Shown: piece after piece, positions 1 to 8,685 of the stretch
Position numbering within the stretch: the first letter of the stretch is position 1
Layout of the letters: every line of letters begins with the position of its first letter
DNA from: Clostridium_AM tanneri
GTDB lineage: Bacteria; Bacillota; Clostridia; Clostridiales; Clostridiaceae
Length of the DNA: 64,000 nucleotides
Direction of reading: 5' to 3'
NCBI RefSeq assembly: GCF_033659955.1
Contig: NZ_JARUJP010000017.1
Coordinates: 28,015 to 92,014 of the forward strand
Notes under the pieces: generated by a model
What the model saw: the letters and a program-made list of their open reading frames with translations, nothing else
Database searches by the model: none
What the model was told of the DNA's origin: nothing
Program-made: the position numbers and the translations under genes

Positions 1-233
1 GGCATATACCCTATAGGATCGCTAATAGTATTAATGTTGTTATCATTAATATAGATTTCTCCATTAGAGCTTCTTTCAAGTTTAGAAATCAATCTAAATA
101 TTGTGCTCTTACCACAGCCACTGGGACCTATTATGCTTATAAATTCACCTTTATTTACATTGAAGCTTAGGTCTTTTATAAGGGTATAGGAGTCCTCTTC
201 GTATTTAAAGGTTACGTCACAAAACTTTAACAT
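1..233 (-). CDS. ABC transporter ATP-binding protein, N-terminal part (thiamine-precursor uptake, ThiZ-like)
   Basis: The gene runs off the left edge; only about 77 N-terminal residues are present. Reading the minus strand from ATG at 233, the protein opens MLKFCDVTFKYEED and carries a textbook Walker A, GPSGCGKST, followed by the start of an ABC domain. The start lies 7 bases after the tenA stop and both genes sit behind one TPP riboswitch. From that context I infer it powers uptake of a thiamine precursor (hydroxymethylpyrimidine type, as in ThiXYZ). The permease and binding protein should lie to the left, outside the window. ATPase identity is clear; the substrate is inferred from the operon. 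Confidence 0.8.
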   Translation of the reverse strand, partial: MLKFCDVTFKYEEDSYTLIKDLSFNVNKGEFISIIGPSGCGKSTIFRLISKLERSSNGEIYINDNNINTISDPIGYM

Positions 234-239
234 TAATAA

Positions 240-899
240 TTACATCTCCTTGTTATAAGACATATCCCAAAACATTGCTTCATATTTGCTGGTATTTATA
301 AATATTTCTTTTAATCTTTCCTTATCCTTTGGTGAAAGATTTTCTGAAAGTTCATCTACTAAATCTATAAGCCATTTAGTACATCCCACATATTCCTTTG
401 ATATATATCCTCTAATCCATTCACCATAAAATTCGTGGTCTACAGCACCAGGGTTTTTGCTTAAGTTTCTGCCAATTTCTAAATAGCTCCACATACAAGC
501 CAGTAGAGAAACGGATACCTCTGGCAGCCCGCCTATTTGTGACACAGCAAGCATGTAGTTGGTGTATGAGATATTTGCAAGAGAAGCCTTTGTATTTTCA
601 ATTTCTTCATAGGTAATGCCCAGTCTTTTCATATAGGAGCGGTGAATACTCATTTCTCCATTTAGAATGTTGTTCACCATGCTGGAAAAGCCCTGCATTA
701 TATCTTCTCTATCTGCCTTTACTATGCCTAATGCATAAACCTTGGCATAGTCTAGAAGGTATATGTAATCTTGAATCATGTAAAATTTAAACTTGTCTAT
801 TTCTAGAGTGCCATTGCCTATTCCCTTTACAAAAGGATGGGTATAATAGGATTCCCAAATTTCTTTAACGCTTTCATACAAGCTTTCTGAAAACTTCAT
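240..899 (-). CDS. tenA: Aminopyrimidine aminohydrolase / thiaminase II TenA
   Basis: TenA hydrolyses aminopyrimidines from degraded thiamine (salvage) and can cleave thiamine. The protein is 219 residues from the ATG at 899, which follows the ribosome binding site TAGGAGG; an upstream in-frame extension to 947 has no such site and overlaps the riboswitch terminator. Family residues sit at expected places: Asp44 (QDYIYLLDYAK), catalytic Cys135 (LLACMWSYLE) and Glu207 near the C-terminus (KYEAMFWDM). The length is normal for TenA. It is the first gene behind the TPP riboswitch, followed by an ABC ATPase gene, so expression should fall when thiamine diphosphate is plentiful. Confidence 0.93.
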   Translation of the reverse strand: MKFSESLYESVKEIWESYYTHPFVKGIGNGTLEIDKFKFYMIQDYIYLLDYAKVYALGIVKADREDIMQGFSSMVNNILNGEMSIHRSYMKRLGITYEEIENTKASLANISYTNYMLAVSQIGGLPEVSVSLLACMWSYLEIGRNLSKNPGAVDHEFYGEWIRGYISKEYVGCTKWLIDLVDELSENLSPKDKERLKEIFINTSKYEAMFWDMSYNKEM

Positions 900-930
900 A
901 TTAGTGCCTCCTAATTTATAAAAATTTGAA

Positions 931-970
931 AAATAAAAAAGGTACAAACCAGAGGAGGTTTGTACCTATG
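931..970 (-). terminator. Intrinsic terminator of the TPP riboswitch
   Basis: On the minus strand an 11-bp stem, AGGTACAAACC / GGTTTGTACCT with a six-base loop, is followed by a T-run. It lies between the TPP aptamer and the tenA start and is the natural expression platform for a termination-type riboswitch. Confidence 0.88.
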
Positions 971-1003
971 TCTTTAAAACTATAAAGGTATTTTTAAAAT
1001 ACA

Positions 1004-1100
1004 TGAAACCTCTTCCTACGCTGGCATTATCCAGATCAGGTTATAGGGTCAAAGAATTACATTCTTAATCTCAGCTGATAACATCAGCCCCCCTGGGATT
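1004..1100 (-). promoter_or_regulatory. TPP riboswitch (THI element) upstream of tenA
   Basis: The minus strand holds the conserved THI-box blocks in order: GGGGGGCTGATG, GCTGAGA, then CCTGATCTGGATAATGCCAG and CGTAGGAA. These match the TPP aptamer consensus closely. The aptamer is followed by a terminator hairpin and then tenA and an ABC ATPase gene, so TPP binding should end transcription early. Confidence 0.97.
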
Positions 1101-1167
1101 GGTAAATTATTAAATTTTCCTACAAGGTCATATTACTACAATGAATTGGTAAGGTCAAGATATATTT

Positions 1168-1226
1168 GGGGACGGTTTGCAATTTTTCTTTAAGTTTCTA
1201 ATTGATGAAAAATTGCAAACCGTCCC
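1168..1226. repeat. REP inverted pair (REPIN-like)
   Basis: GGGGACGGTTTGCAATTTTTC and its inverted partner are separated by about 16 bases. This is one of the window-wide repeat family described under the RAYT gene. It lies between the divergent TPP riboswitch and the ABC exporter operon. Confidence 0.9.
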
Positions 1227-1367
1227 TTAATCCTTGAATAATTGTGGACAATGCCTTAGATTTTTATGATAGAATATAAATACTAAGGAAATATTATTTT
1301 GCGTCATGTCAGTATTATGTCGTAAAAAGCTATAAGTCATAATTAAAACTATTGGGGGTCACAGAAA

Positions 1368-2087
1368 TTGAGAGATATTATACGACTAGAAAATATAAAT
1401 AAAACTTATGGAAAAAATGCTAAGACTCATGTACTTCATGATATTAATTTATCAATAAAGGAAGGATCTTTTAATTCAATAATAGGGGCTTCCGGCAGTG
1501 GGAAAACTACTTTGCTAAATATAATAGGAACTTTAGATAAGCCTACTGATGGGCAGATTTACATAGATGGCAAAAGGACAGATAACATGAGTAGAAGGGC
1601 ATTGGCAGGTCTTAGAAATAAGACCATAGGTTTCATATTCCAATTTCATTATTTATTGCCAGAGTTTAATGCTCTAGAAAATGTTCTTATGCCTCATACT
1701 ATAAGCAAGTTTTTCTGTGGAAGAAAGACTAGGGAAAAAGCTGAAGAGCTTCTTGATCTGGTGCAGTTATCAGATTTTAAGAGTAAGAAAGTCTATGATT
1801 TGTCCGGTGGACAGCAGCAGAGGGTAGCTATTGCTAGGGCGCTTATGAACGAACCTAAGATTATACTGGCAGATGAACCTACAGGAAACCTAGATTCTAA
1901 GTCTGCTAAGGGAGTTTATGATATATTCAGGAATGTTAACAGAGAGTTTAATACTACTTTTGTAATTATAACTCACGATGATAGGATAGCAAAAAAGGCA
2001 GATAGAATAATAAAAATAAATGATGGTGTAGTTTTCGATGTAGATAGAAGTATAGAAAGGGAAAAGAAAGATGTTTGCATCCTTTAA
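1368..2087 (+). CDS. ABC transporter ATP-binding protein (MacB/LolD type)
   Basis: This is the ATPase of a MacB/LolD-type exporter. Motifs are complete: Walker A GASGSGKT at residues 40-47, signature LSGGQQQR, Walker B ILADEPTGNLDS and the H-loop histidine in ITHDD. At 239 residues it is a single nucleotide-binding domain without a membrane part. The start is TTG at 1368, placed after GGGGG; no better start is visible. The next gene, an FtsX-like permease, overlaps its 3' end by 17 bases, indicating translational coupling. Such pairs export peptides, lipoproteins or drugs; the substrate cannot be told from sequence. Confidence 0.92.
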   Translation: MRDIIRLENINKTYGKNAKTHVLHDINLSIKEGSFNSIIGASGSGKTTLLNIIGTLDKPTDGQIYIDGKRTDNMSRRALAGLRNKTIGFIFQFHYLLPEFNALENVLMPHTISKFFCGRKTREKAEELLDLVQLSDFKSKKVYDLSGGQQQRVAIARALMNEPKIILADEPTGNLDSKSAKGVYDIFRNVNREFNTTFVIITHDDRIAKKADRIIKINDGVVFDVDRSIEREKKDVCIL

Positions 2088-3228
2088 AATAGCCTGGAGA
2101 TTTTTGAAAAATAATAAGGCACAAACTTTAATTATAATATTAGGTATAGCAATAGGTGTATCAGTCCAAATATTTTTAGGACTTTTAAGTAAGGGTGTTG
2201 ATGCAACATTGCTAGATAAAATTATAGGAAGCTCTTCTCATATAACAGTCTATTTTTCAAAGGGAGGAATGGAAGAATGGGAGAGTAAGAAGGAAAAAAT
2301 TCAAGCCTTAGGCAGTGATATAAAAACTGTGCTGCCGGTGGCTGAACATCAGGTTTTTATAAAGTTGAAGGACATGAATGAGCCTGTTAGATTAAGAGGA
2401 ATTACATCAAAAGAAGCTAATCTTTTATATAACTTAGAAGACAAAACCTACGAGGGAAAGATGATAAAGGAAGCTAAAGAGGCTTTGGTTGGCAGGGAGT
2501 TAAAGGAGAGATTAGACTTAAAACTCGGAGATAAGTTTAATATAGTAACTATTGATAACAAAAATTTAGAACTTACAGTGACAGGGTTTTATGATTTAGG
2601 TTCTGCTAAGCTTAATAGACAGTGGGTCTTTACAGATTTAAAGACCTCTCAGGATTTAATAGGATTTGGAAATAAAATAACTTCAATTGAAATATCTGCA
2701 GTTAACCCTTATAACGCAGATATCTTAGAGAAGAAGGTAGAGGAAAGTTTAAATAATAAAAACTTAAAAGTAGATAACTGGAAAAGTCAAAACAAGCTTT
2801 TAGTAAGTGGTATAATTGGACAAAGAGTTTGCACTATTATAATTCAGGTTTTCGTATTACTTGCAGCGGTGTTAAGTATAATGAGTATATTGGGAATAAC
2901 AGCAACCCAAAAGTATAAGCAGATAGGAATATTAAAGGCTATGGGTGTAGAAGATAGTTCTGTAGCTAGTATTTTCTTTGTTCAAGCTTTTATATTAGGG
3001 GTAATTGCAACATTATTTGGAGTAGGGCTTAATATTATGTATATAAAGGCTTTTAATAGATACATAACTTTAGAAGGGAAGCCCTTGGTAGATATAGTTA
3101 TTGACAACAAGTTCATAATAATATCCTCTTTAATTGATATAACTGCTTCAACCTTAGCGGCCTTTTTTCCGGCAGCAAAGTCCTATAGATTAAGTCCTGT
3201 TGAAGTTATAGGAGGACAGAATGCTTAA
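2071..3228 (+). CDS. ABC transporter permease, FtsX/MacB family
   Basis: A 385-residue permease with the MacB layout: one N-terminal membrane segment (about residues 18-40), a large extracytoplasmic domain (about 45-240), then three membrane segments in the C-terminal FtsX-like domain (about 250-380). The sequence near LSIMSILGITATQ and the ending SPVEVIGGQNA are typical for the family. It overlaps the ATPase gene by 17 bases and should form a homodimer with two ATPase subunits. No export substrate can be assigned. Confidence 0.9.
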   Translation: MFASFKIAWRFLKNNKAQTLIIILGIAIGVSVQIFLGLLSKGVDATLLDKIIGSSSHITVYFSKGGMEEWESKKEKIQALGSDIKTVLPVAEHQVFIKLKDMNEPVRLRGITSKEANLLYNLEDKTYEGKMIKEAKEALVGRELKERLDLKLGDKFNIVTIDNKNLELTVTGFYDLGSAKLNRQWVFTDLKTSQDLIGFGNKITSIEISAVNPYNADILEKKVEESLNNKNLKVDNWKSQNKLLVSGIIGQRVCTIIIQVFVLLAAVLSIMSILGITATQKYKQIGILKAMGVEDSSVASIFFVQAFILGVIATLFGVGLNIMYIKAFNRYITLEGKPLVDIVIDNKFIIISSLIDITASTLAAFFPAAKSYRLSPVEVIGGQNA

Positions 3229-3295
3229 GTTTAGAAGTAACAATTTAATAGATATTAGTAGTGAAGACTTTACTGTCAATCATACACTGCTCTAG
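3221..3295 (+). CDS. Possible 24-residue ORF overlapping the permease stop (gene remnant?)
   Basis: ATG at 3221 sits six bases after a strong AGGAGG and overlaps the permease stop codon in another frame. It encodes 24 residues beginning MLKFRSNNL before TAG. I do not recognise it. It may be the truncated head of a former third gene of the operon, a short peptide, or chance. The 90 bases that follow, before the YpmS-like gene, hold no other ORF. Confidence 0.25.
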   Translation: MLKFRSNNLIDISSEDFTVNHTLL

Positions 3296-3382
3296 AATAG
3301 GAGCGTTGCTAAGGGCAGTTAAGTAAAGTGACGCCAAGATTCATATAGATAATAAGCAAAAATGGGAATCAGGAGTGATGTA

Positions 3383-4024
3383 ATGAGTAAGATGAAAAAT
3401 AAAAGAGGGTTTCTTATAGTTATTACTCTAATAACAATATTAATACTATCATTAGGAGCGTTATTTAGCTTAGTATCGTGGAATCATTCTTACGTTGTTC
3501 CAAAGGTAAAAGTATCCTTTGATCTTATTGATAAGGGAATAAAAGCTCAAAGCAAAGGTGTAATGGAACTTAATAATGATGAGCTAAATGGCATTATAGC
3601 TTTTTATTCTAGTGGAAAGAAGACTTATGATGACTTAACTATAAAGGGAATCCACGGAGAGATGTCTGGGGACAGTTTACAATTTTTCATACCTTCCAGC
3701 TATAAAGGTATTAGTTTTCTATTGCGTACAGAAGGAAACTTAGGATTCAAGGAAGGTAAAGCTCAGTATATTGTGAATAAGGTCTATTTAGGTAAGCTGC
3801 CTATTTCTAAGGACTTTGTTTTAAATAAGCTTAAAAATGTTATGACAGGGACTATGGCTGCAGATAACTCTAGCATTTATTTAGATTTAAGTAGTATGCC
3901 TGTTAAGATTAAAGATGTTAAGGTTAGGGGTAGTATACTTGTTGTGGAAGTAGAGAAGGTTTCAGGGATTTATGAGGAGAGATTAAAGTTTTTAGAGAAT
4001 ATGATAAAGGATTTTATTAAATAG
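3383..4024 (+). CDS. YpmS-like (DUF2140 family) membrane-anchored protein
   Basis: A 213-residue protein with an N-terminal membrane segment (about residues 8-32), a WNHSYVVPKVKVSFDLID stretch and an extracytoplasmic domain resembling the YpmS/DUF2140 family, which is of uncertain function. I chose ATG 3383 because AGGAGTGA lies at the right distance; the upstream ATG at 3362 has no ribosome binding site. A complete copy of the dispersed 21-base repeat lies inside the gene at 3668-3688 and is read as GDSLQFF (residues 96-102). It probably ends the operon, since a nested repeat hairpin follows directly. Confidence 0.7.
   Translation: MSKMKNKRGFLIVITLITILILSLGALFSLVSWNHSYVVPKVKVSFDLIDKGIKAQSKGVMELNNDELNGIIAFYSSGKKTYDDLTIKGIHGEMSGDSLQFFIPSSYKGISFLLRTEGNLGFKEGKAQYIVNKVYLGKLPISKDFVLNKLKNVMTGTMAADNSSIYLDLSSMPVKIKDVKVRGSILVVEVEKVSGIYEERLKFLENMIKDFIK
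3668..3688 (+). repeat. REP half-site inside the ypmS-like gene
   Basis: A single forward 21-base copy (GGGGACAGTTTACAATTTTT plus C) lies in frame inside the coding sequence, read as Gly-Asp-Ser-Leu-Gln-Phe-Phe. It matches intergenic copies exactly or nearly so. Confidence 0.88.
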
Positions 4025-4030
4025 AGGTAT

Positions 4031-4143
4031 GGGGACAGTTCACAACTATTCGACAAGCAAGGGGACGGTCTACAATTATTCCATTGATGAATAATTGTAG
4101 ACCGTCCCCTTGTTTTTGTTGTTGAATAGTTGTGAACTGTCCC
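4031..4143. repeat. Nested REP cluster (two forward, two reverse copies)
   Basis: Two forward copies (4031-4051, 4061-4081) are followed by two reverse copies (about 4090-4110, 4124-4143). The inner pair and the outer pair are each inverted, giving a long double hairpin. It follows the ypmS-like stop codon and may act as a terminator. Confidence 0.92.
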
Positions 4144-4509
4144 ACATAGACTTCACTATTTGATAGCAAAAAGGTTGTCTTATAAATTAATATTAATAAC
4201 CTCATTATGTAATTTGTAGAAGAAAGTTATCGATTATTTTCTTAAAATATAGCACAAAGAGGCTTATATCAATGATTTCAGTCATTTGCATGCTTGTACC
4301 AAAATATGAAGGAATAAATTCATATTCCATTAGATGTGCAAGCTAGAAATTTCTTTGTATAGATAACTATATTCAAATGTAATACAATAAAACACGTAGC
4401 AGATACAAGATAATAACTAATAAAGAGAACAGTTTAGAAGATATTAAAAATTTTGTATGTAAAATATTAAATTATTAATATAATAAAAAAACTTAGGAGG
4501 AATCATTTA
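4144..4509 (+). other. Long leader region of the first CWB2 surface protein gene
   Basis: No gene is seen here. The stretch carries a branched RNA-like fold at 4254-4358 (listed separately) about 150 bases before the start codon, and an AT-rich segment leading to the ribosome binding site TTAGGAGG at 4493-4500. Confidence 0.6.
4254..4358 (+). promoter_or_regulatory. Predicted structured 5' leader (multibranch fold)
   Basis: A closing stem ACAAAGA (4254-4260) / TCTTTGT (4352-4358) encloses a small hairpin AATGA/TCATT (4271-4286) and a longer arm GCTTGTAC/GTGCAAGC (4292-4343) that contains ATATGAA/TTCATAT. It matches no riboswitch class I recognise; the c-di-GMP core motifs are absent. Confidence 0.4.
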
Positions 4510-5988
4510 ATGAATAAAAAAAGTATAGGTACAATTTCAGCAGTAGCTTTTGCAGCAATATTATTATCTAATTCAGCAACAGCGGTTAAGGTTTCAGCAG
4601 AGGAAGTAGTTGAAAGCAGGTTATTAAGAGCTGGAGGAGAGGATAGATACGGGACTTCTGTAAAAGTGTCTCAAATAGGCTGGTTAGATGGTACTAAGAA
4701 TGTAATCATTGCTAGTGGAGAAGGTTACGCTGATGCTCTTTCTGCCGCGCCACTTGCCAAGGCGAAGGATGCACCGATACTTTTGACTGAGTCAAAAAGC
4801 TTAAACTCTCAAACTTTAGAGGAGCTTAAAAGATTAAATGATAAGGTTAAGATAGAGAATATATATGTTATTGGGGGAACTGGTTCAGTATCTGAGGGAG
4901 CTTATAATAAGTTGAAAAGTGAATTTGGCAATGCAAATGTAGACAGGTTATGGGGAAATGACAGATACGAAACTGCCGTTGCCGTTGCAGAAAAGTTAGG
5001 TGTAACAGATAAAATAGTTCTAGCATCTGGTGATGGTTATGCAGATGCACTATCAGCAGCGCCTATTGCAGCTATGAAGGGAATGCCAATTCTTCTAACA
5101 GAAAGCAAAGAACTTTCAAAGCCTACAGAGGAATTTATAAAGAAACATTCAAGTATAAATAAGACCTACGTAATAGGCGGAACTGCTTCCGTTGGTGATG
5201 CAACTAAAGACAAAGTGCCAGGGGCAGAAAGACTTGGAGGAGCAGATAGATTTGAAACAAATACAGTAGTAATGAATTATTTTGCTGAGGATTTTGACTT
5301 AACAGGAGTATTAACAGCTCTAGGAGAGGGTCCTACTGGAAATGAGTTTGCAGATGCTCTATCAGGAGCTGCTCTTGCAGGAAAAGCTAATTCTCCTATA
5401 ATACTTGTGAACAAGGAAGTGCCAGAGACTACTAGGAACTTTATACAGTCCAGGCTCTCACCTAGCACTTATATATTAGCCATTGGTGGAGAGGGCGTTA
5501 TATCAGATTCATTAATACTATCCATGAGTATAAATGCAGATTTCTTAGATGAAGCGGACAAAACTTACACAGATAACTATGATGGAAATGTAGATATTAT
5601 AGCAGACAATGTAACTCTTAAGGGAAATGTAAAGGGTGACTTATATTTAGAAGGAAATAATGCTACTGTTTCTGACATAACTGTAGATGGGACTATCTAT
5701 GTAAATCCAGGTGAGGATGGAATTGTAAATATTAAGTCAGTAACTGCAAAGAAGATAGTTGTACTTTCTGGAACAAAAGAAAACATCCATTTAGAAGATG
5801 TTAAAGCTGAGGTAGTTGGTCTTGAAATTGACAATGACACACAAACTAAACCAGATGAAAGTACAGGAGCAGTAAATGAAGTAGAAGATACAACGGTAGA
5901 TTCAACTAAGCCAGATGTGATAGAAGATAATTCTAATCAAAATAGCACTGATGTAAAAGTTGAAGAGGAAACTCAAATCAATAATTAG
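4510..5988 (+). CDS. Cell-wall-binding repeat 2 (CWB2) surface protein
   Basis: A 492-residue secreted protein. A signal peptide (about residues 1-30, ending near AVKVSAEE) is followed by three CWB2 repeats (about 38-345), seen in motifs such as GEDRYGTSVKVS, GYADALSAAPLA and YVIGGTGSVS. CWB2 modules anchor proteins non-covalently to the clostridial wall through secondary polymers. The C-terminal part (about 355-440) has short repeating turns (NVTLKGNVKGDLYLEG) suggesting a beta-helix, then an acidic Thr/Asp-rich tail. Translation starts after a strong GGAGG. A second CWB2 protein and a degraded copy lie downstream. The exact surface role is unknown. Confidence 0.92.
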   Translation: MNKKSIGTISAVAFAAILLSNSATAVKVSAEEVVESRLLRAGGEDRYGTSVKVSQIGWLDGTKNVIIASGEGYADALSAAPLAKAKDAPILLTESKSLNSQTLEELKRLNDKVKIENIYVIGGTGSVSEGAYNKLKSEFGNANVDRLWGNDRYETAVAVAEKLGVTDKIVLASGDGYADALSAAPIAAMKGMPILLTESKELSKPTEEFIKKHSSINKTYVIGGTASVGDATKDKVPGAERLGGADRFETNTVVMNYFAEDFDLTGVLTALGEGPTGNEFADALSGAALAGKANSPIILVNKEVPETTRNFIQSRLSPSTYILAIGGEGVISDSLILSMSINADFLDEADKTYTDNYDGNVDIIADNVTLKGNVKGDLYLEGNNATVSDITVDGTIYVNPGEDGIVNIKSVTAKKIVVLSGTKENIHLEDVKAEVVGLEIDNDTQTKPDESTGAVNEVEDTTVDSTKPDVIEDNSNQNSTDVKVEEETQINN

Positions 5989-5996
5989 AACTTTAT

Positions 5997-6051
5997 GGGG
6001 ACAGTCTACAATTATTACACATTTATTGTGTTAAAAATTGTAGACTGTCCC
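5997..6051. repeat. REP inverted pair
   Basis: A forward copy with CTACAA and an inverted partner lie directly after the first CWB2 gene. The AT-rich loop and T-rich end make it a plausible terminator. Confidence 0.9.
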
Positions 6052-6147
6052 TTTTCTTTACGCAGATTTTTCATACTAAACTTAATTGCATTAAATAATT
6101 GTTTAAATTAAATGAGACTAATCTCTATAAATACCCTTGTATCTTTA

Positions 6148-6206
6148 GGGGACAGTCTACAATTATTTGCTAATTCACTATAGCTGAAAAGTTGTAAACT
6201 GTCCCC
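6148..6206. repeat. REP inverted pair
   Basis: GGGGACAGTCTACAATTATT is followed about 20 bases later by the inverted GAAAAGTTGTAAACTGTCCC. It lies just upstream of the promoter of the second CWB2 gene. Confidence 0.9.
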
Positions 6207-6237
6207 AGTATGTCCAAAGATGTCCACAAATAACTAT

Positions 6238-6265
6238 TGTAACCCAAATTTACCAATGATATAAT
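6238..6265 (+). promoter_or_regulatory. Candidate vegetative promoter of the second CWB2 gene
   Basis: TTGTAA at 6238-6243 and a perfect TATAAT at 6260-6265 are spaced by 16 bases and lie 30 bases before the start codon. This is the only promoter-like pair seen in the 307-base gap between the two CWB2 genes; the rest of the gap is occupied by two REP pairs. Confidence 0.5.
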
Positions 6266-6295
6266 TACACTATCAGAGACAAGGGGGTATATAAA

Positions 6296-8422
6296 ATGAA
6301 CGTGAAAAAAATAGCTTGCTTACTGTCATTAAGCTTGTGCTTAAGTATTGGAGCAGGTGCAAAGGCTAAGGCAGCATTTACGCCGGAGAGGATATCGGGA
6401 GCAAATAGATATGACACTTCTGTTTCTATCTCAAAAAATGGATGGAATGCTACTTCAGACTATGCAGTAATTGCTAATGGGGAGGATTTCGGAGATGCGT
6501 TGAGTGCAGCACCTTTAGCAAAGAAATACAATGCTCCTATATTATTAGTTTCTAAAGATAAGTTGGACAATCAGTCAACAGTAGATAATGTAACTAGTGA
6601 GCTTTCAAGACTAAAAGTAAAGAAGGTATTCTTAATTGGAGGAACTGGTGCAGTATCAGAGGTTGTTGAGAACATAATTAAAAACAAAGGCATTGAGCTA
6701 GAGAGAATTGCTGGAAAAGATAGATATGATACTTCTATTGAAATTGCAAAAAAGGTAGGAGCTGATAAGGGAGTAGTTGTAGCTACTGGAGAAGATTTCC
6801 CAGATGCTTTATCTATGGCACCGATAGCAGCATCTAAAGGTATGCCGATAATATTAGTACCAAAGGATGAAGTGACTTCAGAACTAAAAGATTACCTAAC
6901 AGAAAACAACAACATATCTAAAACCTATGTTATGGGTGGAAAAGATGTAATAAGTGATAAGGTATCAAAAGAATTTAAAAATGTAGAGAGAATTACAGGT
7001 AAGGATGAATATGAAAGAAACCTAAATACTTTAAATAAGTTCTCTAAGGATATGGACTATGATACAGTTTACTTAGCAAGCAGAACAGGATTTGCAGATG
7101 CTCTTTCTGGGTCAGCTCTAGCTGCATTAACTTATTCACCAATTATATTAGTTGGAGATAACGCACAAGCTAATGTTCAAAGTTATATTAATGATAAAAC
7201 TAAAGACATTGGACAGGTGAATGTACTAGGTGGTGAAGGGGTTGTAAAACCAGCTGTATTAGAAGCATTACTGCCTGTTGCTAAAAATCAGACTATTAAT
7301 AGCGGATTATTAAAGGCTTCTTTAAATCAAATGAACATTACTTCTATGCAAAGTGATAATACTTTGGGAGTAAATGTTACTGCAAAAGACCTTCCAAAGG
7401 AAGCGCAAGAAGTTGCTGATAAGGCAATTCCAGTAATAAATGATGCCAAAATGGGATTAAATATAAAACTTAATAGCAATAGTGCTAAAACTATAAGCAA
7501 TGTTCAAGAAGATGTAACAATGCAAATAGCAGGAATGAACATAAATACTACAGTATGGGTAACTACAGATTTTTCAAGTAATCAGCCTAAGATTAAGGAA
7601 ATTGTAGAAATTCCTGCGATGGCATCACCTTATCTTCCACCAGAATTAGCTGGAAAGAAGTATATGGTTATGGATCCTATAGCTATGAATAAGGAAACAG
7701 GAGTTCCAGCACCAGACTTCAATGGTTTAGTAAATTTCTCAAAGAATTTCCAACCACAATTCCAAAGTTTTATGCAAAAGTATTCAGAAAACTGGAATCC
7801 AGGGATTAAATTCATAAGTTATAAGGGATTGGCAAGAGTAGAAACTAAAGAAGGAATGAAGTATGCACAAACTTATCAATTGAAACTTGACGATATGAAA
7901 TTAAAGGCTATATTAAATTATACTGCTAATGATTTTGTAACAAACAAGGAATATATGAATTTTGTTAAACAGTTCATGTTGTCTTGTGTTGATCTATCAG
8001 CAACACCAGATAAAGATGTTCAAAAGCAGCAGATAGAAAAGGTATTTAATGATATAGCAGCAAATCCACAGGAAGCTATGAAACAGATAGAAGTGTTCAT
8101 GGATGCTATAAAGGATTTAAAAGTAATTGGAGATAAGGGAATTGACATAACATACAAGGTTTGTGATGGATATATTATCGAAGAAAGTGGAGTTGTAGAT
8201 CTTCAACTTGACATTAAAAACTTTGTATCAGTTATGAGCAAATTAAGCAATAGTCCAGTAGATAACACTTCAGAGGATATTAAAGGTATGCTAGGTTTAG
8301 GATTTAACTATACTACTGAAAATTACAATATTAATAAGAACGTTAAGATAGAACTACCTAAGCTTACAAAGGAAAATTCCTTTAACTATGCTGACCTGTT
8401 GAAGGCAACAACTGGAGAGTAA
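6296..8422 (+). CDS. CWB2 surface protein with a long C-terminal domain
   Basis: A 708-residue exported protein: signal peptide (about 1-27, ending AKAKAAF), three CWB2 repeats (about 30-335; ISGANRYDTSVSIS, GEDFGDALSAAPLA, KVFLIGGTGAVS) and a C-terminal domain of about 370 residues. The C-terminal part alternates beta-strand and helix, with MQIAGMNINTTVWVTTD and later YKVCDGYIIEESGVVDLQ, recalling lipoprotein-carrier-like folds, but I cannot name a family. The ribosome binding site is AAGGGGGT. It probably has its own promoter (6238-6265) and terminator (8493-8535). The wall-anchoring role of CWB2 is known; the C-terminal function is not. Confidence 0.9.
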   Translation: MNVKKIACLLSLSLCLSIGAGAKAKAAFTPERISGANRYDTSVSISKNGWNATSDYAVIANGEDFGDALSAAPLAKKYNAPILLVSKDKLDNQSTVDNVTSELSRLKVKKVFLIGGTGAVSEVVENIIKNKGIELERIAGKDRYDTSIEIAKKVGADKGVVVATGEDFPDALSMAPIAASKGMPIILVPKDEVTSELKDYLTENNNISKTYVMGGKDVISDKVSKEFKNVERITGKDEYERNLNTLNKFSKDMDYDTVYLASRTGFADALSGSALAALTYSPIILVGDNAQANVQSYINDKTKDIGQVNVLGGEGVVKPAVLEALLPVAKNQTINSGLLKASLNQMNITSMQSDNTLGVNVTAKDLPKEAQEVADKAIPVINDAKMGLNIKLNSNSAKTISNVQEDVTMQIAGMNINTTVWVTTDFSSNQPKIKEIVEIPAMASPYLPPELAGKKYMVMDPIAMNKETGVPAPDFNGLVNFSKNFQPQFQSFMQKYSENWNPGIKFISYKGLARVETKEGMKYAQTYQLKLDDMKLKAILNYTANDFVTNKEYMNFVKQFMLSCVDLSATPDKDVQKQQIEKVFNDIAANPQEAMKQIEVFMDAIKDLKVIGDKGIDITYKVCDGYIIEESGVVDLQLDIKNFVSVMSKLSNSPVDNTSEDIKGMLGLGFNYTTENYNINKNVKIELPKLTKENSFNYADLLKATTGE

Positions 8423-8442
8423 GGGACAGTTAACAACTTTTC
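8423..8442 (+). repeat. REP half-site, single
   Basis: GGGACAGTTAACAACTTTTC lies directly after the stop codon of the second CWB2 gene, without a close inverted partner. Confidence 0.8.
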
Positions 8443-8492
8443 AACTATTTGAGACAACCTCCTGTTAGATGAAGAGTAGGTATTAGATTAGA

Positions 8493-8535
8493 TAAGGTAT
8501 TAAAAAGTTAAAAACTTTTTAGTACCTTATTTTTA
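8493..8535 (+). terminator. Intrinsic terminator after the second CWB2 gene
   Basis: Stem AAGGTATTAAAAAGTT / AACTTTTTAGTACCTT is followed by ATTTTTA. Confidence 0.75.
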
Positions 8536-8589
8536 TGGGGAAAATTGTAAACCATCATTAAAGATGGTGAAAAGTTGTAGACCGTCCCT
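8536..8589. repeat. Degenerate REP inverted pair
   Basis: The right arm (GAAAAGTTGTAGACCGTCCC) is intact. The left arm is eroded (GGGGAAAATTGTAAACC), as if a deletion removed part of the forward copy. Confidence 0.65.
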
Positions 8590-8685
8590 TAATTTGGTTA
8601 TCAACTATTGTATTGTAGAAATATATTGTAGAAATATAATCATAAGTTCGAAATATCAAAAGTTGGGCGGAAAATAAAGCTAATA

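Noticed and set aside
4230..4400. c-di-GMP riboswitch in front of the first CWB2 gene
   Set aside because: The class I core motifs and the class II pseudoknot features are not seen; only generic stems are present.
4868..5050. Minus-strand ORFs within the CWB2 genes and many similar ORFs elsewhere
   Set aside because: They are antisense shadows of clear coding genes, lack ribosome binding sites and have low-complexity products.
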